Positions 1 through 9,278 of a stretch of 64,000 nucleotides of DNA are shown in pieces. A program made the translations under genes and the position numbers. The notes below the pieces were generated by a model. That model was not told where the DNA came from and did no database searches. It saw only the letters and a program-made list of their open reading frames with translations. The stretch spans positions 74,453,548 to 74,517,547 of the forward strand of contig CM056726.1 in assembly GCA_029844215.1 (NCBI GenBank). Direction: 5' to 3'. The stretch is from Przewalskia tangutica. Its lineage: Eukaryota > Streptophyta > Magnoliopsida > Solanales > Solanaceae. Each line of letters begins with the position of its first letter. Within the stretch, counting starts at the first letter, position 1.

Positions 1-935
1 TGTTTGGGGATCTTCTGTGAGATCCGGACTTCTGGTTTTGGCCAGTGTTTCAGTTTCTAATGAACTGAGCCTTTTATTTATTCGAAGGATTTCTTCCTCA
101 GATCCGAGACTTCTTTTATTATGCAGTAAAGAAGTACGATTTAGAGTCCTTAAATTTATTAAAAACTCTTTTCATGTCATAGGGCTCTATAATCCCTTTT
201 CTTTTACGATTAATGACAAGCTTCGAGCTCTTTCGTGTGCTTTTAAAATTGTCGTCATCAATGTGAACGACCATGTCAAAGAAAAACTCTTGGCTGCTAC
301 TTGAGATAACGCCAATCGTCTGTTTGGTACATGTGCAGATTTTCCCAGTACATTCGCAGTCAAAGCTGGAAGTGGAACTATCTGAACTGTAACCCAGATT
401 CAGTGATCCGTCGTCACTGTAAAAGCGCCTCAAGATCCTTGAGCTATTATCGATCGTTTCTTCGTTTAAAATTGTAAACAGTTTATCTTTCGTTTTGGGA
501 TCAATTCCCAACAGATTAATCTTATCCTTTCTTTTATCTGGTTCACTGCATTTATTGGCCATATGGCCTGTTTTTCCGCAATTCCAGCAAGTTCCTCTTA
601 TCTTTGTATTTTTGCTGTTGCTTTCTCTGTTATACTTCCTTTTATGAGTATAATTCTTGGATTCTATTCCTTTTATTTTAACATCTTTTTTTACGTAGTT
701 AACCTGATTGGTTAATAGCCGTTTTTTAAAGACTGTTTTCTGTTTAACATGATCACTGTGATAAAAAACATGTACGTATGGGAACACAAGGTTTCTTCCC
801 ATAGATGGTGTAAATCTTAGTTTAACTGCGGTATAAGCTTTTATCCGAGTTAGGAAGGATATTCCTAAATTTATATCCTCAATTATGATTTGTATAATAA
901 CAAAATCATTATCGGAGTAAATATCTTTACGTCTT
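1..935 (-). pseudogene. Chimeric polyprotein fragment: protease-RT linker joined to coat-protein zinc knuckle
   Basis: A 227-codon open frame (802 to 119) begins in the protease-to-reverse-transcriptase linker, as seen in unit D at 29376. At residue 48-49 (near 659) it jumps back to the basic, zinc-knuckle end of the coat protein as found in unit B. The knuckle is CX2CX4HX4C with C72, C75, H80 and C85. Downstream sequence to position 1 matches the unit B region after the knuckle (about 15219-15510), including the acidic serine-rich stretch and a heptad-like segment. Positions 803-935 hold the end of the protease in a shifted frame. In an intact virus the coat protein precedes the protease, so this order needs a recombination between two viral types. 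It is not a functional gene. Confidence 0.75.
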
Positions 936-2774
936 TTAGAAGCTTCGGTTTATATTAATGCTATCTTCTGTAGCAGAGTATAACTTACGGGTACTTTTAC
1001 TTAAGTACTTAGTTGGTATTAATCCTTCGCAAATACAATTTTGATCTGCTCCAGAGTCTAATAACTTAATAAAATCTCTGTTTATTAAAATCTTATTAAT
1101 GACCTGGTAGCTTAGTGCTTTGGACATTAACATTAACTCTGTTTTACTACCTGCTTCTTTAGAAGTGGGTGGTGTTAATTGATTATTAACAGGAATTAAA
1201 TCCCTTAATGAATCATTAACCAATGTTTTAGAATTATCATCTAATGAATCAGTTTTATCATTCTTTTTATGATTTCTGATTCTTTTCTTTTTGACTTTTA
1301 TTAACTCTGAACTGGTTAATTTAGTCAAAGTTTCAGCCTCTGTGGGACTGTGATTCTTTTTCAGACTGAGGATTTCTCTTTTTAGATTTACAATCTCTTT
1401 TAATAAATCCTGAATTATTTTAGTTTCTCTAATGGAAACCTCCTGATGGTTATTCGTGATAACCGTATTCTGTTTCATACAAGTACAGATTTTCCCAGTA
1501 CTCTCGCAGTCTGAGCTGGAGGTGGAACTACCTGGACCGTAAATTGATGAACTATCGTCACCGTAATAATCTTCTGAAGAAATTTCAGATTTATCACTGG
1601 ACTGTTCTTCAATTAACTTTGTAACAGTTAATGAATTATTATTCATTCTTCTTTTGGGTTTTCTGACCCTCTTCTTGGTATTAATAATCTTATTAATAAT
1701 CTTTGGACTTGTTAATCCATTCTTATTAACATTTGAATAAGAACCCTTACTGGGTTTCCTGATTGAGTTCAGCTCTTTAAGCTTACTATTAATCCTGTTT
1801 GATAACTTATTATTATCATCTGAGTTTGAGCGGCGTTTTGCCAAACAATCTTTAATATTGAAGAAGTAATCAGAAAGGGTTTTCCCTTCTGTTCCAATCG
1901 GTTTATCACCAGACACGTGGGCCTTACTTGCACCAGTATCTTGTAACAACTGTCGGATTTCTTCCTTTTCCTTTTGGAATCCTTTTGGATCTTTTTCGTT
2001 CTTTTTAAACGACTGGTTAATCAAGATCTTACCCTTTACGGGGACCTTAATCTGTTCTAATGGCGGAGTTACTGTTTCAACAGTATTCTCTCTTTTGAAC
2101 CATTCTTCAGCAATGGTGTCAAGACACTTCATGCCATTATGGAGTTTATCAGTGATCTGAAACCACCTAAAAAATTCTACATTAGAATTAATTCTGTTCA
2201 TATCACTTATCCAATTATTTCTAAACTCTTTTCTTTCCTCGAGTGGGAAAGTACTGTTGTACCATTTTCTTTTAATGGTATGTTCTGGATCTACCCATAA
2301 CTTGTTAAGGGTTTTCCAATCAATTTTAAAATTGATATCTTCATTAATAATACCAAGCTTGCTGTGCTTTTGTGGAAGCATAGTCTTAGTATTCTGACTA
2401 TTGACTGAATTAGCTTCTGGAGCTAACAAAGAATCAATTCTTTTGATTAAATTAGCTTCTAGAGCTGAATCATTAGTTCTGTTGATTAAATCATTTTTAA
2501 TCATACCAGTTTCACTAAGCTTATTGCTTTTAGTGGGACCGTTAGTCTTTCTATCAATTGGTTGTCAGTAGACTTTGGGTACTGTTGGCGAATAGTCTAT
2601 CCTCTGAACTTTACGTTCAAGTATAGTTTCACCAGATCTGTTAAAATACTTTTCCTCCTCCCGGGATTTGGAAGAAGATCGGGTATCTTACCTTCTTGTG
2701 ATTAGCTTCATGAGCTAATAGAGTATTAATCCTTTTAACTAAATTATCTTCTGGAGATAAAAAAGTTTCCATTA
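936..2774 (-). pseudogene. EPRV polyprotein, coat-protein-less type, with aspartic protease start (unit A)
   Basis: The frame begins at an ATG overlapping the ORF1 stop (TAATG, 2771-2775). It is broken near 2690 and by a TGA at 2565-2567 where units C and D read Cys. From 2504 to 936 it is open for 522 codons. Visible parts are: a tryptophan-rich N-terminal domain (about residues 59-121, containing FFRWF) also present in unit B; a long polar stretch; a basic patch KKRVRKPKRR; a serine-rich acidic region with a CX6CXC cluster (near 340); a likely coiled coil (about 360-387); and the retroviral-type protease site D-S-G at 483-485. The coat-protein core and zinc knuckle of unit B are missing between the N-terminal domain and the acidic stretch. 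The frame closes just after the protease start. The domain's role is unknown to me. Confidence 0.7.
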
Positions 2775-3077
2775 ATAATGGACTGTGTGAAGCTCATTCA
2801 AACGATGAGTAATTTTTGACGCTGTTGATAAACTATCAACCCTTATCCTTAACCCTACGTTTTCTTCATAGAGTTCAGTCCTCTTATTGATGATTAACTG
2901 TTTTACTATGACTTGATGAAAGTCATCCAAACCTTCAATTGGTTTAGCAATTTTGTAATACCCTAATTCTTTTAGGTTTGCCTTTATCCTTCTATTACAT
3001 TCATTACTAATTGTAATAAACTTAATAGTTTGAGAATTATATCTTCTTATAAGATTAAATTCTTGACGCATCTTCAT
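2772..3077 (-). CDS. EPRV ORF1, 101 codons (unit A)
   Basis: A complete 101-codon frame lies directly upstream of the polyprotein. Its stop codon overlaps the polyprotein ATG (TAATG), an arrangement suggesting translation by termination-reinitiation or leaky scanning, as in badnavirus-like genomes. The product is polar and charged, starts with MKMRQEFN and is probably alpha-helical with a heptad-like C-terminal half. It has no membrane segment and no motif I can name. It differs by about one residue from the unit D copy, and more from C and B, yet all four are exactly 101 codons. By position it corresponds to the small first ORF of badna/tungrovirus-like genomes. Function is not assigned. Confidence 0.75.
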   Translation of the reverse strand: MKMRQEFNLIRRYNSQTIKFITISNECNRRIKANLKELGYYKIAKPIEGLDDFHQVIVKQLIINKRTELYEENVGLRIRVDSLSTASKITHRLNELHTVHY

Positions 3078-3168
3078 TTATAACTTCTTGGTTTAACCAG
3101 TGCATAAACAAGCGTGGAAACTACCATCCTTTACCTAGAAATTCTGTTCTATCTTGTTACTAGGACTC

Positions 3169-6100
3169 TGTCACGACCGAACGGGCGTGGTAGTGCCTTA
3201 CCCGCACCCAAGTAGACATACATCGAGTAATCAGTGGAACATAAAGACAATACATGAAACGATGTAATAAGACGGTGAAATAAGAAAAAGCTAACCAAAG
3301 ACGGTTACCTTCAGTATATATATAAATAGCAACTTTTTCAACATGAGCAGTTTAATCCTTTTACAAACCCCGCCACAACTTGTGATTACGGACCTCTAAG
3401 AATGATCGACAACAATGGCGGGGCGGGGCCCGCCAAACCCCGAATGTAAACACTTACGACGGCGGGGACTATACGTGATAAGCCTCGGAGAAAGCGGAGC
3501 TTCCCAAACGCTGTGACCACACGAGCTAGGATCAACGGCGGTGTACCTCAACTGCGGCATGAACGCGGCCCGAAGAGGTCGATAACAGTGCAGAGTATGT
3601 GGCCTGAAAATACATATCGTAAATGAAATCATAGCGATCATATAAAGCGGGAGACATGTATGATAACCAAACTACGATTTCTGACAAAGCGATCATGTCA
3701 AGTTGGGACTCGCCCTCAAGTCATCACTCGAAGTATAACAATGGGTCTCGGGCCCACAACATCAATCATGCGTGGAATACCTTCGCTGCCGTGATCTATG
3801 ATATAAAAGCACCAAGGAACACACATGAACACGGGTCCACTGTGTCATAATAAAGCATGCGGGGTAAATGCGAAGGCATAGCCGACTACTAAAAACCCAC
3901 AGTACCAACAAGGTCATGAATCGTATCATAAGATCTGTCTAGACCGTCACATGATCAAAGGCCGCCACTTGCGCGGATATCAATGTGCAGCGTCTAACCA
4001 CTGGAACTCCGCGACTCCGCGTAGGCCAATCTCATCGGCCCGCGTGAGGTATTCCCGCGTCGGTAGCTACTCCGGCGTCGTCACCGACTTCGCGATCGCG
4101 TAGCCACGCGTGGACGCATGCCCATAAGGGCGTCACTAACACGGAACTCGTAGCTCGCATAGGCCGGGACTGCGTGAGGTATTCTCGAATCATAGGTCCA
4201 TCGACTCCGCTGAGTCTACCCGCGTGGAGCGGCTTAACCCGGAATCATCTCGAGATGAATGCCACAATACTATCATAACGACCGATAGTTAATAAGCACA
4301 ATCAGAAACCGCTTCACACAAACATCACAAGATACTAACACACGTAGCGTCCCAACACGTTTACTTATCAACGCAATCAAGAAAGTATTACAAGGCTATC
4401 ACAAACCAATACAATCAAGTTCTTCACACAAGGTACCTTCTACTATATGATTAACAAAATCGGGTTTTTATCCCCAAAGTACTTCATACATTAACTCTTT
4501 AAAAGATACGTTACTTTCACAATGTCACACAATACGTAGTATAAAATAGAGTGACTATCCTTTTAAAGTAAATCAATTACTTCTCTTTGTAAAATCAAGT
4601 AGCAACATTCTTTTCCAATGATCAAGTTTGCCTAATTTCCAATGTTCAAGTTTCTCATTTTAGAAAGGTTTCGTAGTTCATAGTCTTATTCATTTGAGAA
4701 TATAATTCTCCTTAAAACTATCGAGAAACATAAGTCTTATATGTGAGTAGGATATTCTTGTTTATAACAATCTTATTACATCGACCATGATCTAGGAAAT
4801 ATCATTTTGTCTCATCTTAGCTTCTATGCGGATGGAAGTTTCTCTGGTTTTAATAATACTTAATTAGTCAAAACATTTCCTTTTATTAACGCTGCGATGG
4901 TTTGTCGTCACGCATTACGATTTCGAAATCGAGAAACATTCTTAAGCGTTATACCTAACTTCCCATAAAGCTAGTATAACTCTTAAGTTTTCAAAAACCA
5001 AGTATTACTTCTTCTTTCAAAATGATTCAAAAATCTTTTGAAATACTTCAAGTTCTTTATTAACACATAACAAGCGCTTATAGTTCAAATCGGTACCTTT
5101 TAAAAACCACATGTATTTTCTTACCAACATAAAGTCGTTATAACCAACTTCATAAAGTCGTTATAACACTTTATGTTTTAAACCAATCACATACATTTAG
5201 CACATGCGTCTGCAGTACTACATAGTTCACACATATCATGCTAGAAGAGATAGGAAGAGGTTCACATACCTCGCGACGATTATCGACTAATAGCAAAAGC
5301 GCTCAGTACCTCAAACCGCGGCTACTCCTAAGCCAAGTAGATCGCGCCACGCATAGTACTTCCACCTATAAGGCCACAGCGCTTATTAACATAAGGTCTC
5401 TTCGTAGAACATTCTCTGAGAAAATTCGACACCTCCCATGACAGCGTAAATCTCCTCTATCGAGGCCGCTACCAAGCCAACCGGGGTTATACATCTAACC
5501 CTAACGGTACAATTCTACTCCACGGTACTACTTCACAAGTCTCATGTCTGACCCTAAGTAATTACTGATTCGGTAATCTTCTTTAAATCTGGACTTAAGT
5601 CGCGAGACATTCATGTAAGTATTATTCGGGCTTAAGTCAAAAGACATTGCCAATAACTACGTTCGATTCTATATATAGTATACTTCAACTATATATTCTA
5701 ACAATATGTAATTTCCAATTACAATAGAGGACAAGATATTTACCTCAATAAGCCCATAATTATCCAAGTATAAAGTCGATCTGGGCAATCGTTTAGCTCC
5801 GACTCAGGCGCTCCAACCGCTCTAAACCACCTTAGAAGTTCTAACCAACTTCTACACAATACTCAACGGACTATGGAGATTTTTCCTAGGGTTTCGGTTT
5901 TGTGTGGAAGGAAGTATAATAGTATTTACGGGCTTTTCAGATAGGTATACCCTTAGAATACAACAAGGTATATGGCTAAGGTAATTTGGGCATTACAACA
6001 ATACTTTTGAGGGTATTTCTATCAAGAGGGGGGGGGTATTATACGAAAACAACTAGGCTAGGGGGGTGGGTACCCCACGGCCACACCTGAGGAGGGGAGG

Positions 6101-6609
6101 CTCTCGCCACAAGGGCCTATCTAGGGAGGGGGCTCTTGGGCGAGAGTCAAACAAGAGAGGAGGAGGATTTCTACGACTAGAACATGTTAGGAGGAATAAG
6201 TCTTCCAAAGGGGTGGGTATTTATAGGCCTAGCAAAGGCCAACCAATGGCCAAGATCTTGCCAAGTGCAAGGCAAGTGTAGGGCGAGATCTTGCCAAGTG
6301 CACCTTATCCATCTACCACAAAATATCCTACCAACCCTTGACCAACAATGGCCAATTCGTCCACCTCTTTTACCGCCTGACGTGCTCGATGGGAGGTGAC
6401 AAGTGTCGCCTCTCGTTGCAAAAATGTTTCGTCTCTCGGAAAAATCCAAAAATTAAAAATGACATAGCGGAAATTCCCTACGAAAGGTGGAAAGCGTTTA
6501 CTAAAAACGACTCTAGCAAGGTGTTATGCACAAATAAAATTCGCCAAGCACTTTAAGGCACAAACTTTTCTACGTCGTCCGCGTACATACTCGGAAATCT
6601 GGTATAACA
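3169..6609 (-). repeat. E1 3' LTR (left in window)
   Basis: A 3441-bp LTR in reverse orientation, starting TGTCACGACC and ending GGTATAACA. Reading in the element's own direction it holds a TATA box (TATTTATA on the plus strand, 6218-6225), C-rich tracts just downstream, a paired direct repeat containing GGCTTAAGTC (about 5590-5650), several CATAAAG/GTTATAAC motifs (for example 5128-5180) and a degenerate G+C-rich repeat region (about 3960-4230). Open frames inside it are short, overlap on both strands and match no protein. Confidence 0.9.
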
Positions 6610-6620
6610 TTCTCCTCCTT
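6610..6620 (-). other. E1 polypurine tract
   Basis: The purine run AAGGAGGAGAA on the minus strand abuts the 3' LTR, the usual place for the plus-strand DNA primer of an LTR retrotransposon. E2 and E6 carry nearly the same tract in the same place. Confidence 0.8.
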
Positions 6621-6885
6621 AGAAACATTCGTCCGAATGTTCCTTATAAGTCTCAAAACAAGCGCGCGCCAATATAGTCTTCACTACTATTCTTACGAGA
6701 ACAATCCCGCACACCGCACTGCGTAAATACTTACGTCAAAGTCCACGAGGAAACACCTCTAATCATCACCACAAAACACTCCTCAGGGTCTAAAATATAC
6801 TTCTTCCACACTTTTCCAAACAAAAGAAATGATCACATCTATGCTCGCCATACATGCTCGCTTCTCTCTTTACTCGTCGTAGATA

Positions 6886-7022
6886 CCACTTTGTCACTTT
6901 GCCTGAGGCATTAACCTTCTCAGGCGACTCAACAAATGGTACCACTTTTGTCACTTTGTCGCGAGCCTTGCTCCGACGACCCAACAAATGGTGCCGGATG
7001 CATGCGATCCACGAGGATGTCG
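6886..7022 (-). repeat. Two ~60-bp PBS-adjacent repeat units inside E1 interior
   Basis: Two tandem units, each containing CAACAAATGGT and TTTGTCACTTTG, interrupt the E1 interior. E6 has none at the matching place (about 55130-55150). Read on the minus strand, each unit ends with CAAAGTGACAAA(A)GTGGTA, which resembles an LTR end plus the start of a tRNA-Met primer site. Very similar sequence forms the start of the right LTR of E2 (36901-36985). This looks like a captured fragment of a related LTR/PBS junction. Confidence 0.55.
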
Positions 7023-7420
7023 TATACTCGAACTCTTTCCACATTTACGATCGCTTGGTTTCCAAAACTGGGGCTACTATCTCTAACGTGGTCATCATTA
7101 AGTGGGAACACTCGGATGGATCTCGATACTTTTCCGATCATAACAATACGAAAGATCGGACGTCTGACCTCCTAAGTCGGACGGCAAAAGCTAACATATA
7201 AGCAACTGGCCTATTCTTCACATGAACTCAAAGGGCCCAAAGTAACTCGGGCTAAGTTCCATCTGTATTCCAAACTCGTCACAGACGGGGTGGTACGCTT
7301 GAAGGCCGAGCGTCAACACGAACTCTAGCGTCGTCGCGATTATCCGCACAATTCCTGCAGTGCGAACTTCTTCTAGACAAGCCGCACTATCCACGATCTG
7401 TGGAACAAGCTGAACCAACT
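7023..7420 (-). pseudogene. Integrase C-terminal remnant of E1
   Basis: Broken minus-strand frames show the LSPSYFGPFEFM motif (7218-7418), typical of the region near the integrase C-terminus of Ty3/gypsy elements (compare LSPGYFGPFQVM in E6). Further down are pieces matching the E6 YGLALP and HPECSQ regions. The catalytic core (HHCC and DDE) is absent, so the piece has no enzymatic role. It marks the 3' end of an internally deleted pol. Confidence 0.6.
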
Positions 7421-8633
7421 AAGCGAACCTTGCCAACATCGAACCAATCGGCCGGAATTTACACTTCCGCCCTACAAGGCTTCACAAAGCGATATCCGAA
7501 CACCGAAATGGTAGCTTAAACACTTCCTCCACAGAGACAACAATCCCCGCGACTACCTAAATCCAGCGCCGGCGAGGCGAATGCGGTCTGAGACTCACTG
7601 AGTTCTTAACCTGCTGGTAAACTTTTAGAAGGCGAAAAATAGCCTGACACGGGCTTCACTGCGACATAAGGTGAAGGTAGGCACCCGTCAGCCTTTCAAC
7701 CGCCGGATAACTCAACACACGGTAAACGCGGTCGAGCGAAGAAGAACACGATGGGCTGCCCCATCGACCGACCGGTCGAATCATCCACGAACTCGTCTGT
7801 TGGTTAGCGAACATGGGCCTAACACCCTCGTGACCCTACCACGGCGGGACCACCACAAACCGACCCACCCAAACTGCGGCGGGTTGACCCGCGGCGTGGC
7901 CTCAACCCGGCGGCGCGCGTCATACTAGCTCCCGACCGGAACAATCTCACTAATCACGTTACGAAAACCTAGCGGTCTTCTTAGCTCAACTACCTCTTTC
8001 ATTCCACACTACTAGGGACTGTCCCAACATAACTCACGTGCACTATGCACTCAGATAAGTCAAACATAACACTACACCTTTTTCTCGAGATGGCCTGCCT
8101 CTAAGGTCTCTACGTATAAAGCTCTAAGGCTCACACTTTCTCTATCCCCAAAATCTTACTCGGTTAAACAACCATGATTTCAAATCACAACTAACACACC
8201 GCTATCGAACATAGCACCTAAGGTATACTCACCTTATCACCTATACAAAACTACAGAGGGTTAAGGATAGATCTATGTCTCTTCTTCACTCCTTAGTCGT
8301 TCTAATCAAACTGCCCGTAGGCGTAGCTAAGGAGATGACGAACTACCCACCGATCACGAAGGCTAAGTCCTCCCGCGAGGACACTCTTTCGACAACGGAC
8401 CACGGCGGTCATAGGTGCAACACGTACCAACTAAAAGACGACATCCGCAGGATGGCGCGCCCACGTGTGAACACCGAGAAAAAGCGAATCCGGATGGTGG
8501 AACCTACGTGTAGGCGTGAGCGGAAGCTGCGGAGCTCGACCAACTCCGCGTACCGAACGTCACGAAATTCGTGGAGGACCTCATTGCTGCTGGTGGATGT
8601 GCGTAATCTAATACTCTGGTGAGGCGACTCGCC
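7421..8633 (-). other. E1 interior between integrase tail and gag; no gene recognised
   Basis: About 1.2 kb, G+C-richer than the LTRs, homologous along its length to the E6 interior (about 53790-54740, plus strand). Short open frames on both strands match nothing. The shared stretches (for example around TGACCCTACCACGGCGGGACC, 7831-7851) suggest conserved non-coding sequence that could serve packaging or RNA structure, but this is inference. Confidence 0.5.
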
Positions 8634-9075
8634 TCAAAAGTTACTAAAGGACCTTCTTTGCTCACGGCCTCTTACGGTGTCCTTCGTTAACTGCCGATCT
8701 CTGCGTCTCGGCTGCTGCGCGTAAGCCCATACACAGGCCATGCTCAAGCCTGGCGAAGAATTACTCTTGCACAACCTCTTATAGATAGTCCTCAAGACTC
8801 GCGGTACATCGGTATACTCTGCGGTAGCCAAATCTATAGCTAATGTGGTCGCCTCTTTGCAATCTAAATTTTCTGTTCCGGTCATTGGGCGAAGGTTCAT
8901 ATATCATGGCGCAGATGGGACTGCCGCTGCGTGCCAAACTCTGGGGCTAGTGGCGTCGCGAAATCCCGAATGAAGCACTACCCTAGGTAAAGATTGGGCT
9001 GTGCCCTCGCAACCCTCTGAACTCTACGCGGCTCCTCGGCGCTTGCCCTCTGGGCGGGTTGCCCTGCGGAGGCAT
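8634..9075 (-). pseudogene. Broken gag of E1
   Basis: The reading starts at an ATG near 9075 (MPP..., as in E6 at 53011) and continues through frames broken by indels to 8634. The clearest part (8900-8634) shows TGTENLDCKEAT, a YTDVPRVL stretch, MACVWAYAQ, an arginine-rich segment and SFSNF, matching the E6 gag fragment. The central gag core and the zinc knuckle are missing. It is not expected to make a functional capsid protein. Confidence 0.65.
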
Positions 9076-9263
9076 AGCGGTAAGGAAAGAAATACGTTAG
9101 AGGTCCAACTTACAACACGGCTCTAAGGCACGATCTCGAGTGAGAAGAATAGAAACCAATCCTAAAATATCCTATAGCCTCACGATTATTGGTGTGGTGC
9201 ACAACACACCGATAATCAAGACTTCTCTTGGATACTGATGCGTAGACACTTTCAGGATTAAGC

Positions 9264-9274
9264 GCTCGATACCA
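9264..9274 (-). other. E1 primer-binding site (tRNA-iMet)
   Basis: On the minus strand the sequence just inside the 5' LTR reads TGGTATCGAGC, one base short of the canonical TGGTATCAGAGC complementary to initiator tRNA-Met. The missing A falls in a CAG trinucleotide, the type of site where copies in this window repeatedly differ. Confidence 0.8.
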
Positions 9275-9278
9275 CTTT

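Larger units (their letters stand above)
1..3168 (-). mobile_element. Endogenous pararetrovirus unit A, coding part
   Basis: This is the coding part of an integrated Caulimoviridae genome, read right to left: leader end, ORF1, then a broken polyprotein that runs off the left edge. Its leader, primer-binding site and promoter lie at 12737-13730, on the far side of retrotransposon E1, which split the unit. The 5-bp duplication GACTC on both sides of E1 shows the two parts were once continuous. The polyprotein is the coat-protein-less type shared with units C and D down to about position 659. Left of that it switches to unit-B-type sequence. The assignment to Caulimoviridae rests on the CCHC knuckle, the D-S-G-A-D protease site and the tRNA-Met PBS. 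The genus is not resolved. Confidence 0.85.

Noticed and set aside
6854..7201. 115-codon plus-strand frame in E1
   Set aside because: It lies antisense to the integrase tail and spans the inserted repeat; no homologue is recognised.
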